Origin: Thiothrix caldifontis
Lineage (GTDB): Bacteria > Pseudomonadota > Gammaproteobacteria > Thiotrichales > Thiotrichaceae
Length of the DNA: 64,000 bases
Direction: 5' to 3'
Assembly: GCF_900107695.1 (NCBI RefSeq)
Contig: NZ_FNQP01000001.1
Span: 161,875 to 225,874, forward strand
Each line of letters begins with the position of its first letter. Position 1 is the stretch's first letter. Positions 1 to 9,022 of the stretch are shown here, piece by piece. A program made the position numbers and the translations under genes. A model generated the notes under the pieces. The model was not told the origin of the DNA. It did no database searches and worked only from the letters and a program-made list of their open reading frames with translations.

Positions 1-1
1 C

Positions 2-967
2 CCTGGCAAGGTGGTGTTTTCCGGTCTTGGCAAAAAAGTTGCCGAAATCCGCAAGGCGCTAGAAGTCGGTATCCGTTGCTTCAATATCGAATCCGAAGCC
101 GAACTTGACCGCATTAACGCGGTAGCGGGTGAAATGGGCACAGTGGCGTCCATCTCCTTGCGCGTCAACCCCGATGTGGATGCACAAACCCACCCCTACA
201 TTTCCACTGGCTTGAAAGAAAACAAGTTCGGCATTGAAATCGGGCGTGCTGAAGCAGTGTATGTGAAAGCGGCAGCGATGCCCCACCTGAATGTGGTTGG
301 CATCGACTGCCACATCGGTTCGCAATTGCTGACGCTCACACCGTTCATGGATGCGCTGCAACGCTTGCTGGCTTTGGCAGAACGCTTGCAAACGCAAGGC
401 ATTAAGATTCACCATCTGGATATTGGCGGTGGTTTGGGCGTGCGCTATCAGGAAGGGCAGGCTGCCCCTTCACCTGCCGACTACATGGCGCAATTATTCA
501 CCGATGAACGTTTGCGCCAGTACGAAATTTTCGTGGAACCGGGTCGGGCGATTGCGGCTAATGCCGGAATTTTGGTGACAGAAGTCGAATTCCTCAAGCT
601 GTCGGAATATAAAAACTTTGCGGTGGTGGATGCCGCCATGAACGACCTGATCCGCCCGGCGTTATACAGTGCCTGGCAGGAAATTATTCCGGTTGTGCCG
701 CGCACTGAGGGCGAAACGGTGACTTACGACATCGTGGGGCCGGTCTGTGAAACAGCCGATTTTTTGGGTAAAGAACGCGATCTTAATATTCAGCCTGGTG
801 ATTTTCTGGCAGTACGTTCGTCCGGTGCGTATGGCTTCACGATGGCTTCTAACTACAACACTCGTCCGCGTGCGGCAGAAGTGATGGTAGCTGGGGATGA
901 GGTGTATGTGGTGCGAGAGCGCGAAACCTTCGATGATTTGTTGCGTGGTGAGCAGGTGCTGCCGTAA
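2..967 (+). CDS. lysA: Diaminopimelate decarboxylase, 3' part (5' end outside window)
   Basis: This enzyme decarboxylates meso-diaminopimelate to L-lysine, the last step of lysine synthesis, with pyridoxal phosphate. The frame is open from base 2, so the N-terminal part with the PLP-binding lysine lies upstream and about 320 residues are present. Visible family motifs are VVFSGLGK near the start, CHIGSQL, the glycine-rich DIGGGLGV, VEPGRAI, and CETADFL with the active-site cysteine near the C-terminus. The gene ends in TAA. The next plus-strand gene starts 188 bases later, and that gap holds only a weak short hairpin (about 1029-1045) with a T run. Identification is secure; only the start is missing. 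Confidence 0.95.
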   Translation, partial: PGKVVFSGLGKKVAEIRKALEVGIRCFNIESEAELDRINAVAGEMGTVASISLRVNPDVDAQTHPYISTGLKENKFGIEIGRAEAVYVKAAAMPHLNVVGIDCHIGSQLLTLTPFMDALQRLLALAERLQTQGIKIHHLDIGGGLGVRYQEGQAAPSPADYMAQLFTDERLRQYEIFVEPGRAIAANAGILVTEVEFLKLSEYKNFAVVDAAMNDLIRPALYSAWQEIIPVVPRTEGETVTYDIVGPVCETADFLGKERDLNIQPGDFLAVRSSGAYGFTMASNYNTRPRAAEVMVAGDEVYVVRERETFDDLLRGEQVLP

Positions 968-1155
968 ATAACCTATTGGATGGGTTTAACTAGGTGGATT
1001 AAATTCGCGATAAAAATTCGTCACTACCGTCTGGCGGATTTTTTTTGCACTTTGACTTTTTTTGGGCGGGGAAAAAACGTTTGGCGTTTAGGCTGGTCTA
1101 CGCTTTATTGAGCGTGAGTTGTGAATCAACCTAATTAAATCAGACGGAGTAGTGT

Positions 1156-1500
1156 ATGCCAGCACCTAATACCACCCTAGAACATCGCGAGGTAGGTGTC
1201 GTGTTGTCTAAGCGCGGCAAGGTGACGGCAACCAGCAGTGGTAGTGACCCTCGTATTCTCAAGCGCGGTGACCCTATTTACCAAGACGATATGGTGCACA
1301 CGGTGCGCGGCTCAAATGTACAGCTCAAAATGCACGACCGTAATATTGTGATGCTACGCGGCGGTTGTATGTTCCGCGTCAATTTGTATCGTGAACAAGC
1401 GTATGGCAAAGGCACTGGGCAGCGTTACGAGTACATTGGTGGTACATTGCGCGAAAGTCGCCGTGAACCTACCCAGTTATTAGATTTGGGAATTTATTGA
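1156..1500 (+). CDS. Small FecR-like domain protein, function unknown
   Basis: A 114-residue protein with no signal peptide and no membrane segment. Residues 13-80 follow the pattern of a FecR-type beta domain: GxV followed by RILKRGDPIYQDD, then a VHTVRGSNVQLKMHD-like strand and an MLRGG turn. In larger proteins this module is periplasmic or forms part of adhesin retention domains; here it stands alone and apparently stays cytoplasmic. The ATG at 1156 has a GACGGAG ribosome site 7-8 bases upstream. The stop overlaps the stop of the convergent zinc-binding protein gene by 7 bases. Function is not assigned. Confidence 0.7.
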   Translation: MPAPNTTLEHREVGVVLSKRGKVTATSSGSDPRILKRGDPIYQDDMVHTVRGSNVQLKMHDRNIVMLRGGCMFRVNLYREQAYGKGTGQRYEYIGGTLRESRREPTQLLDLGIY

Positions 1501-2426
1501 GGTGTGGTTGCGGTGAGGCACTGCTGAAAACTATCGGCGGCCGCTTGCAATAAGTTGATGTAAGTCTCTTTGTCCAGTGGCAGTTGCATCCCTAAGGGGT
1601 CGAGTTTGCCAATGTGTATGGTTGTGCCTTCGACCAGTGTTTTAACCATGGCGGGTGAAAACTGTGGTTCCTGAAACAGGCAAACAGCCTGTTTTTCTTC
1701 AATAATCTTACGAATATCTTGTACGTGGCGTGCGCCCGGCAAACGGGATACATCTAACGTGACTGCGCCAGCAAAGTTCAAACCATAATGCGTATCAAAA
1801 TGTTGCCATGCATCGTGGAAACTGAGGTAAGGTTTGTCGCTTAATGGAGCGAGTTGCTGACGAATTCGTGCATCGGTAGCTTGAATTTGTTGGATAAGCT
1901 GAGCAGCGTTAGCGAGGTAATCAGCTTGATGGCGGCTATCAATTTCCCCCAGCGTTTTAGCAATAGCTTGGCTCATGGCAATGGCATTTTCAGGGTTTAA
2001 CCACAGGTGTAAATCGGCGCTGTGTGTCTCGTGCCCTGGCATAGCGTTATGGTTGTGTTGAGCGCGTGAGCCGAGATGTTGAATACCCTGTACTTCTGCT
2101 AGGGTGATGATTCGCCGGTTGGGTAGTGGATTGGCTAAAGGTTTGTCGAGAAAGGTTTCCAGCCCACTATCAATGCGAAATACCACACTGGCGGTTTCCA
2201 AGGAGCGCATCTCAGACGGTTTGAGGGCGTAATGGTGTGGCGATGCGCCATCGGGTAAGAGTTGGCGGATGTCCAGTGGACTGTTATCGCCGCCCGCAAT
2301 GGCGTAAACCAAGGCATGGATGGGCTTGATAGTGCTGACAATCACGGGCTTGCTGGATGACTCTTGCTGGCAGGCGTGTAAAACGGGTAAGCACAGCAGC
2401 AGGAAAATCGTTAGAATACGGAACAT
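1494..2426 (-). CDS. znuA: Zinc ABC transporter substrate-binding lipoprotein (ZnuA-like)
   Basis: Periplasmic metal-binding component of a zinc importer (cluster A-I family). From the ATG at 2426 the protein is 310 residues with a hydrophobic signal followed by LHAC, a plausible lipobox (Cys19), so it is probably anchored in a membrane. Zinc-site motifs are visible: [15 protein letters not shown], a histidine-rich loop with [18 protein letters not shown], and SFHDAWQHF. The frame is open to 2468, but an upstream start would put 14 charged residues in front of the signal peptide and overlap znuC. It is divergent from znuC, with only 27 bases between start codons. The alternative ligand is manganese, but the His-rich loop favours zinc. 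Confidence 0.88.
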   Translation of the reverse strand: MFRILTIFLLLCLPVLHACQQESSSKPVIVSTIKPIHALVYAIAGGDNSPLDIRQLLPDGASPHHYALKPSEMRSLETASVVFRIDSGLETFLDKPLANPLPNRRIITLAEVQGIQHLGSRAQHNHNAMPGHETHSADLHLWLNPENAIAMSQAIAKTLGEIDSRHQADYLANAAQLIQQIQATDARIRQQLAPLSDKPYLSFHDAWQHFDTHYGLNFAGAVTLDVSRLPGARHVQDIRKIIEEKQAVCLFQEPQFSPAMVKTLVEGTTIHIGKLDPLGMQLPLDKETYINLLQAAADSFQQCLTATTPQ

Positions 2427-2453
2427 TTTTTCACTCTTGATACGTTGGCAGGG

Positions 2454-3236
2454 ATGTCCACCACACACACTGTATTAGCAAAGCTGGAACACATTGGCCT
2501 GAACTTCGGGCAGCGTGTGATTTTGCACGATGTTAGCCTCGAAGTGTACCCGGAAAGCGTTCTGACCTTGATTGGCCCTAATGGCGCGGGGAAATCCACC
2601 GTGCTGAAAATTTTACTGGGTTTGCTAGTGCCTGACCAAGGCTTGGTTTGGCGGATGCCCGGTTTACGCATTGGCTATGTGCCACAGAAGTTTCACCTTG
2701 ATCGCTTGTTGCCTTTAACGGTGGAGCGCTTTATTGGCTTGAATTTGCGACGGCATAATCCCGCAGCCGTGCGTGCCAGTGCTGCGGAAGTGGGTATTCA
2801 GGATTTATTACCCCAAGCGGTGCAATCGCTTTCTGGTGGTGAATTGCAGCGGGTGTTGTTGGCGCGAGCCTTGCTGAATAAGCCGCAATTGTTGGTACTG
2901 GATGAGCCAGGGCAGGGCGTGGATGTCACGGGCTTGAATGAGCTGTATCAGCTTATCAACCGTTTGAAACAGGTGCATGGTTATGGGGTGCTGATGGTGT
3001 CGCATGATTTGCATTTGGTGATGGCGGCGACCGATCAGGTACTGTGTTTGAACCGGCACATCTGTTGCTCAGGGCAGCCAGAAGCGGTATCGCGCCACCC
3101 GGAATATTTACGCTTGTTTGGGGACTTGCGACCTAGCGGGTTGGCGGTTTATACCCATCATCATGATCATCAGCACGATATGCATGGGTGTGTGGTGCCA
3201 TTGCCGGATACTGACAAGGAGCATTCGCATGGATGA
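2454..3236 (+). CDS. znuC: Zinc ABC transporter ATP-binding protein (ZnuC-like) with His-rich tail
   Basis: Cytoplasmic ATPase that drives zinc import together with ZnuA and ZnuB. It has Walker [11 protein letters not shown]-loop [11 protein letters not shown] signature LSGGELQRV, Walker B LLVLDEP and switch histidine VSHD. The ATG at 2454 is preferred; a TTG at 2445 in frame is possible. The C-terminal 35 residues are unusual in being strongly histidine-rich ([12 protein letters not shown], then KEHSHG), which suggests a cytoplasmic metal-sensing or buffering tail. It overlaps the permease gene by 8 bases, so the two are translationally coupled. No recognisable Zur operator is seen in the 27-base divergent gap. 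Confidence 0.92.
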   Translation: MSTTHTVLAKLEHIGLNFGQRVILHDVSLEVYPESVLTLIGPNGAGKSTVLKILLGLLVPDQGLVWRMPGLRIGYVPQKFHLDRLLPLTVERFIGLNLRRHNPAAVRASAAEVGIQDLLPQAVQSLSGGELQRVLLARALLNKPQLLVLDEPGQGVDVTGLNELYQLINRLKQVHGYGVLMVSHDLHLVMAATDQVLCLNRHICCSGQPEAVSRHPEYLRLFGDLRPSGLAVYTHHHDHQHDMHGCVVPLPDTDKEHSHG

Positions 3237-4017
3237 TTTTATCTGGCGAGCATTGTTGGCGGGGTTGGCGGTGGTGCTGATGAGTGGGGTGCTGGGAGTC
3301 TTTTTGTTGTGGCGGCGTATGGCTTATTTTGGTGATACCTTGTCACATTCGGCGTTGCTGGGTGTCGCACTGGGATTGATGACAGGCATGAATTTGAACC
3401 TATGGGTCATGGCTGTCTGTGTGCTGGTGGCCTTATTGATGCTGTATGTGCAACATAATCCAGCTTTGGGAAGCGATACCTTGCTGAGCATTATTGGGCA
3501 TAGTGCGCTGGCATTGGGGACGGTGGCATTGACATTCCTGCCAAATGTCAGGGTTGATCTGATGGCCTATTTGTTTGGTGATATTCTCGCAGTAACACAC
3601 TCGGATATTGCCTTAACATGGAGTTTAGCTGTGATGGTTATTGGGGTAATGGCTTGGATTTGGCGTCCGTTATTGTCCCTGAGTGTCCACGCTGAATTGG
3701 CGCAGGTTGAGGGTGTCAAGGTTTGGTGGGTCAGTGCGGTTTACATGGTGTTGATTGCTTTGATGGTGGCGGTGGCGATGAAAGTGGTTGGTGTCTTGTT
3801 ACTGACGGCCTTATTGATTATCCCGGCTGCGGCAGCACGGCGTTTTGCACGAACACCGGAGCAAATGGCATTATTTGCCATGGTGATTGGGGTATTGGCG
3901 TTATTAGCCGGGATGGGGATTTCATTGCAATTGGATACGCCCACTGGGCCGAGCATTGTGGTGGCGGCGAGTGTTTTGTTCATTTTAGTGCAGTTTATTT
4001 CGCCGCGTAGCACTTGA
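3229..4017 (+). CDS. znuB: Zinc ABC transporter permease (ZnuB-like)
   Basis: Inner-membrane permease of the zinc importer, 262 residues and almost wholly hydrophobic with about eight predicted membrane spans. The family motif [20 protein letters not shown] lies in the second segment. The ATG at 3229 sits inside the last codons of znuC with AAGGAG about 9 bases upstream, which gives an 8-base overlap. The frame is open upstream to 3118, but that part only shadows the znuC coding sequence. The 110 bases after the stop hold a weak inverted repeat and no clear terminator. Confidence 0.92.
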   Translation: MDDFIWRALLAGLAVVLMSGVLGVFLLWRRMAYFGDTLSHSALLGVALGLMTGMNLNLWVMAVCVLVALLMLYVQHNPALGSDTLLSIIGHSALALGTVALTFLPNVRVDLMAYLFGDILAVTHSDIALTWSLAVMVIGVMAWIWRPLLSLSVHAELAQVEGVKVWWVSAVYMVLIALMVAVAMKVVGVLLLTALLIIPAAAARRFARTPEQMALFAMVIGVLALLAGMGISLQLDTPTGPSIVVAASVLFILVQFISPRST

Positions 4018-4109
4018 ATGGTGCAAGCCAGCAAAAAATTATTGTGCATTGCATCATAAGGTGTTACAAGGTGGTTAACTAGGGTTAGCCCTAAGCCCTC
4101 CGTCATTAA

Positions 4110-4643
<534 letters not shown>

Positions 4644-4705
4644 AAAAAGCCTGAGTATTGTTATTTTGACGGAAGTTAATGTTATCTTTTCAGGTAGGTT
4701 GATAG

Positions 4706-4996
<291 letters not shown>

Positions 4997-5023
4997 GCTG
5001 AATTCGCATGCATGATGATCAAG

Positions 5024-5046
5024 CGCCCGCATTAGCGGGCGTTTTT
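5024..5046. terminator. Bidirectional intrinsic terminator
   Basis: Seven G/C-rich base pairs (CGCCCGC, loop ATTA, GCGGGCG) are followed by TTTTT on the plus strand. On the minus strand the hairpin is followed by TTGATCAT. It lies between two converging units, so it probably ends the ferredoxin transcript and may also end the amine-oxidase-like operon. Confidence 0.85.
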
Positions 5047-5054
5047 GTGTGTGC

Positions 5055-6239
5055 TTACAACATTTTCAGGAAGGCGATGAGTTGCTGTTTTTCGGTATCA
5101 TTTAGTTGAATCCTTGGTAAATCATTAGCGTTTGCTACAGCTTGTGAGGCTTGCGTGTAGTAATCGACAACGTGTTCTAAGGTCGCCATGCGTCCATCAT
5201 GAAAATACGGTGCAGTACGAGCAGTATTGCGTAAGCTGGGTACTTTAAATGCACCGACCACAGCGTGGCGATTGCGGGTCAAAAATTGCAGTTCAGTACA
5301 GGAATGGGGATCCGCATCACTGTGTGTTCCTTGGCAGTTGAATGGATCAGTACGAATGGTGTCGAGTACTGCCGCACGTCCACTGTCTGTGCCGAGCTTG
5401 CCCGTGCCGATATTTTGAAAGGTTTGGTTGCTGAGTAATGCACCGGAATGGCAGAGAATGCACTGAGCTTTGCCAATAAAGAGTTTTGCCCCTGCGATTT
5501 CGTTTGAAGTGAGTGGTGGTTGCGAGGTGTTCAGTACATCGAGTCGATTAGGGGCTAAGGATAAGCTACTGACATAAGCGGCAATGAACTTACCCGTATT
5601 TGCAAATATTTCATCAATTTGCACACGTTGGGCTGATGGAATACTTTTCCATGCTTTCAATTGTTCCAAATTGCCTAAAGGTGAGGCAGCGATTGGGAGA
5701 TGTTGCAAGAAGTCCAGATGAGGTGCATTGGGCAACAAAGCATGGTATTGCTGCTGGTAACGCGGGTCTTCCAGTAGTAAACGCACGATTTCCAGTCGGG
5801 TCAGGCCGTGTTCTGCGGGGTTTTCCAAGGGGGCTAAAGCTTGTGACCAGAGGCTGTCTTTACGTCCATCCCAAAAAAACCAATCGTTATGCGCCACACC
5901 GAGCAGTGAAGGGGTATTGCGTTTACCGCCGCTTAAACCGATGGCTAGGGGTTTGCCATCGCTGAAAGTTTTGTCGGGTTGGTGGCAGGTGGCGCAGGAT
6001 ACGCTGCCGTTGCGGCTAAAACGTGGGTCAAAAAACAGTTGCTTGCCTAGTTCTAATGCTTGCGGGTGTTGTGCAAAACGATTACTAGAATCGCTGGCAG
6101 TAGGTAAGTTGGCAAGCGTTAGGGATTGCAGTGTGGTGTATTCTTGCAGTGTCCACATGGGGCTGGTGCTGTGTTTGCCGCCCATGCCCAATACGATGAG
6201 GAGCAGGAGTAAATATCCCACCCGGCTGAGGTATTTCAT
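5055..6239 (-). CDS. Di-haem cytochrome c peroxidase / MauG-like protein
   Basis: A 394-residue exported di-haem protein. An N-terminal hydrophobic segment (residues 8-19) is followed by two haem c motifs, CATCH at 82-86 and CILCH at 260-264, and family motifs NDWFFWDGR and FKVPSLRNTARTAPYFHDG. Where classical bacterial peroxidases have the distal-haem methionine, seven residues after the L of ATLEHVVDYY, this protein has Tyr361, as in MauG. MauG-type enzymes oxidise partner proteins through high-valent iron to build cofactors such as TTQ. An insertion with Cys302 and Cys314 between haem 2 and the HDG motif may form a disulfide. The ATG at 6239 overlaps the lipoprotein stop (ATGA), and it is the last gene of a five-gene operon. 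Peroxidase activity remains an alternative. Confidence 0.85.
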   Translation of the reverse strand: MKYLSRVGYLLLLLIVLGMGGKHSTSPMWTLQEYTTLQSLTLANLPTASDSSNRFAQHPQALELGKQLFFDPRFSRNGSVSCATCHQPDKTFSDGKPLAIGLSGGKRNTPSLLGVAHNDWFFWDGRKDSLWSQALAPLENPAEHGLTRLEIVRLLLEDPRYQQQYHALLPNAPHLDFLQHLPIAASPLGNLEQLKAWKSIPSAQRVQIDEIFANTGKFIAAYVSSLSLAPNRLDVLNTSQPPLTSNEIAGAKLFIGKAQCILCHSGALLSNQTFQNIGTGKLGTDSGRAAVLDTIRTDPFNCQGTHSDADPHSCTELQFLTRNRHAVVGAFKVPSLRNTARTAPYFHDGRMATLEHVVDYYTQASQAVANANDLPRIQLNDTEKQQLIAFLKML

Positions 6240-6643
6240 AGTGTAAACCAAAACACGATTTTGTCTTGTGCGCTGGGTACAAGTGCAGAGTGCAACAGGA
6301 AACCTAGCACCCACTCGCCCGGCATACTGTATTTCAGACCGTCGATGCGAAATTCGCCGGGTTTTCCGGTAGGAATGGCTTGTGGTGCGGTGGGCAGGCC
6401 ATGTCCGTGGGATGGCATTCCACCATCCACGGCAATGAGCAAATCACTAGGTAATGCTGGTGTGTTGTCCAGTCGCAATACACAGTCTTGAAAGACCCCG
6501 ACAGTCGGGAGCGTTGCGCAAGTGAGTTCAGCTTGATACAAGGCTTTGTCGCTGGTTTGCTGGCGTTCCCAAACCGTCGTATGAGAGCCATAACAGCCTG
6601 CCAAAAGCAGGCTGAGTATCAGGGTGAGCCATTTGGTTGACAT
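6236..6643 (-). CDS. YtkA-like domain lipoprotein
   Basis: A 135-residue lipoprotein: signal peptide with lipobox LAGC (Cys17), then one immunoglobulin-like YtkA/FixH-type domain. The family signature is the stretch AVDGGMPSHGHGLPT followed by IDGLKYSMPGEWVLGF. The Met/His cluster in GGMPSHGHG could bind copper, which would fit a copper-enzyme operon, but this is inference. The ATG at 6643 is chosen because the upstream in-frame sequence is a shadow of the preceding gene and lacks a signal peptide. Its TGA overlaps the ATG of the MauG-like gene, indicating coupled translation. Confidence 0.8.
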   Translation of the reverse strand: MSTKWLTLILSLLLAGCYGSHTTVWERQQTSDKALYQAELTCATLPTVGVFQDCVLRLDNTPALPSDLLIAVDGGMPSHGHGLPTAPQAIPTGKPGEFRIDGLKYSMPGEWVLGFLLHSALVPSAQDKIVFWFTL

Positions 6644-6677
6644 CGTTATGTGCTCAATAGTTAAGTGATATGAATGA

Positions 6678-9005
6678 CTAGAAACGATACTCGAAATAGC
6701 GCGGGTTAGCTGTTGCATTCGGATAAACGTCTTCAGCATTCCCGCCAAAGGCGGCATTGTTGCCTCTAAACATGAGGCGCAATTTGCTGGGGTTGCCGAT
6801 CCAACTACGCGGGAAGCTGAATTCTGCCGCTTGCCCGCTGATGGCATTGGTGGTGCTACCTTGCGGTGACCAGCTCCAGCTTTCACCATCACCGGTATAG
6901 CGCCATACCGTTTGGCCTTCGAGCATGTATTCAGCGCCTAGTGCATCGTTTTGGTAGCCAGTCGCGGTATTGTTGTCGGTATCCAGATAGGCTTGGTAGC
7001 CCCAGAAGCGCCCCGCATCAACGGCGTTGAGAGTACGGTAAGCGAGGTAAACATTGCTGGCATTGTGTGCCATCCAACCTTCCTGCCAATCCAGAAGGTT
7101 GTTTGCCCCAGAAACGTCAGTTGGATCGAGTCCGAAGGAAGTTAAGGTGCTCCAATCGCTCAGATTGCCGTTAATGGTTAAGTTGCTGACAGGGTTGCTG
7201 ATACCTGTTGTGCCACTGCCTGTGGGGGTGTGCATGTTGTAGGTAAAATAGCGGGTTGTTGCGGTGGTGTTGAAAGCGCCATCGGGGTAGGCATCTTTGG
7301 CATCGCCACCAAACGCAGCGTTATTGCCCCAGAACATCAAGCGTAATTCAGTATTGTTGCCTAACCAGCTACGTGGAAAGCTGAATTCTGCGGCATTGCC
7401 ACTGGTTTGCGCGGTCATATTGCCTTGGTATGCCCAACTCCAGCTTGTGCCGTCGCCGGTATAACGCCACAGGTTAGCGCCTTCCACTAAGTAATCTGCC
7501 CCCAATGCGCCGGTTTTGTAACCTGTGGTGGTGCTGGAGTCGGTATCCAGATATGCCTGATACCCCCAGAAACCGCTGGTGTCGATATTGCCTTTGGTTT
7601 TGTAGGCAAGGTAAACACGCTCAGCATCGTTGGCTACCCATGCTTCTAGCCAGTTGAGTTTATTGTTAGTACCCGTCACGTCATCGGGGTCAGCGCCAAA
7701 TGATGTCAGGCTTGCCCAGTCGTTTAGGTTGCCGTTGACGCTGATACCGCTGGCACTATTCGACACCGTGCCAGTTGCCGGTGGCGGAGGAGGTGGTGGT
7801 GGGGGCGTGGTGGTATCCGCTGTGGTTTCGGCACTGTTGCTCAGCGGGTTTTTGTCATGCCAGTCACGCGGAATGATGCGGATATGGCTCCAGTGCGCAT
7901 CCATACGCGGGGCATCTTCGGCACGCGGCATGTGGTAAAACGTGGTGGAAGGCCATACCACAATGTCTTGCCCGCTGAGGCTCTCATTATTCACAAAAGC
8001 GCTGAGATTTTCTGCACAGGCGTTGGTGGTGGGATTATGGGAGGCGAATAATTCACAGCTTTTTTGTTTGGTGACGTAGAAGTCGTTGTGGGTAAAGGGT
8101 TCGCTGCTAGGGCCGATGTCACGTTGTACCGATTCGGGGAGCTGAATTTCGTAAGAAAGTGGCAACCCTTTGGCATTTTTCAGGGTGGTGTCAATGACAC
8201 GCCACGCCCGTAATTGGGTGGGGTCGACAACACGGGCAACTTCGGTAGTAAAGCGTGTATTGGTACGGGTCAGCTTGCCAGCATTTTGGCTATAGTTGAT
8301 TTCTTCGACGGCATCATCATTGCCTGTTCCGCCGAGGTCGAAGTCCAGTTTCCAGAAAAAATTGTGTAGGTGAGCAATGCCGACTTTATTGCTTTCCAAT
8401 AGCCAGCCGTGTTGGGCAATGTTACTCGCGCCAAAACGTTGCAGAGCGCCGGTTGCACCGATGCCGGGTTCGATCGCGCCGTCATCCAGAAAGCGCCATT
8501 CGGGGATGTAGTTGTACGCACCGATAGCGGAAACGCTGAATAAACTGAGGGCATCGCCCTGCAAACGGTCATTGTCGACGCTGTAAGCATCGTCGCGGGG
8601 TGTGACTTGTTGGCACAGCACATTTTTGCCTGCATAGCTGAGCAGTTGCCCGCCAACGCATTCTTGTGCCGTCAATGCGGACATGTAGTTATTGCCCAAG
8701 CCGTAGTCGGATACGTCATGATAGCGTGCGCCATTGTCGTCGTAGGGTACGTGAATTTGTGCTACGGCTGCTTGATACAGCACCATGCGGCGCGTACCGT
8801 TCTTGGGGGTGTAATGGATGTGGTGCAACACAATGCCTTCGCGGTTACGGTGTTCCCAGCACATATCCCAGCGCGATTGATTGGGAAGTGTGGTGTCAAC
8901 GTAATACTGATCGGCGCAAAATTCGGCGGCTTGTATGTTGGTGGGCAAGAAATTGCCGAGTGCCAGCAAGACGGTGGCAGCATACGCATAAACTGATGGT
9001 TTCAT
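6678..9005 (-). CDS. Secreted copper amine oxidase-like catalytic domain with two CBM9-like domains
   Basis: A 775-residue secreted protein: signal peptide ending IQAA (about residue 27), amine oxidase-like domain to about 387, a linker with nine consecutive prolines (400-408), then two tandem repeats (about 415-590 and 602-775) resembling CBM9/DOMON-type beta domains. Aligned by eye to the E. coli amine oxidase, copper ligands His212, His214 and His358, catalytic base Asp97 and gate Tyr95 are kept. The TPQ motif T-x-x-N-Y-D/E-Y reads A-I-G-A-Y164-N-Y, so the precursor tyrosine remains but its conserved neighbours are lost. The N2/N3 domains are missing and are encoded two genes upstream. Possible roles are an amine oxidase, a copper or amine sensor, or a carbohydrate-associated oxidase; activity is unproven. 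Confidence 0.8.
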   Translation of the reverse strand: MKPSVYAYAATVLLALGNFLPTNIQAAEFCADQYYVDTTLPNQSRWDMCWEHRNREGIVLHHIHYTPKNGTRRMVLYQAAVAQIHVPYDDNGARYHDVSDYGLGNNYMSALTAQECVGGQLLSYAGKNVLCQQVTPRDDAYSVDNDRLQGDALSLFSVSAIGAYNYIPEWRFLDDGAIEPGIGATGALQRFGASNIAQHGWLLESNKVGIAHLHNFFWKLDFDLGGTGNDDAVEEINYSQNAGKLTRTNTRFTTEVARVVDPTQLRAWRVIDTTLKNAKGLPLSYEIQLPESVQRDIGPSSEPFTHNDFYVTKQKSCELFASHNPTTNACAENLSAFVNNESLSGQDIVVWPSTTFYHMPRAEDAPRMDAHWSHIRIIPRDWHDKNPLSNSAETTADTTTPPPPPPPPPATGTVSNSASGISVNGNLNDWASLTSFGADPDDVTGTNNKLNWLEAWVANDAERVYLAYKTKGNIDTSGFWGYQAYLDTDSSTTTGYKTGALGADYLVEGANLWRYTGDGTSWSWAYQGNMTAQTSGNAAEFSFPRSWLGNNTELRLMFWGNNAAFGGDAKDAYPDGAFNTTATTRYFTYNMHTPTGSGTTGISNPVSNLTINGNLSDWSTLTSFGLDPTDVSGANNLLDWQEGWMAHNASNVYLAYRTLNAVDAGRFWGYQAYLDTDNNTATGYQNDALGAEYMLEGQTVWRYTGDGESWSWSPQGSTTNAISGQAAEFSFPRSWIGNPSKLRLMFRGNNAAFGGNAEDVYPNATANPRYFEYRF

Positions 9006-9022
9006 TGTTATCGTTCTCGCTA

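Noticed and set aside
2427-2453. Possible Zur operator between znuA and znuC
   Set aside because: The 27-base gap has no dyad resembling the gammaproteobacterial Zur box; any operator would have to lie elsewhere.
7780-7806. G/T-rich repeat as a possible microsatellite
   Set aside because: It is the reverse strand of the nine-proline linker in the amine oxidase-like protein and is explained by coding.
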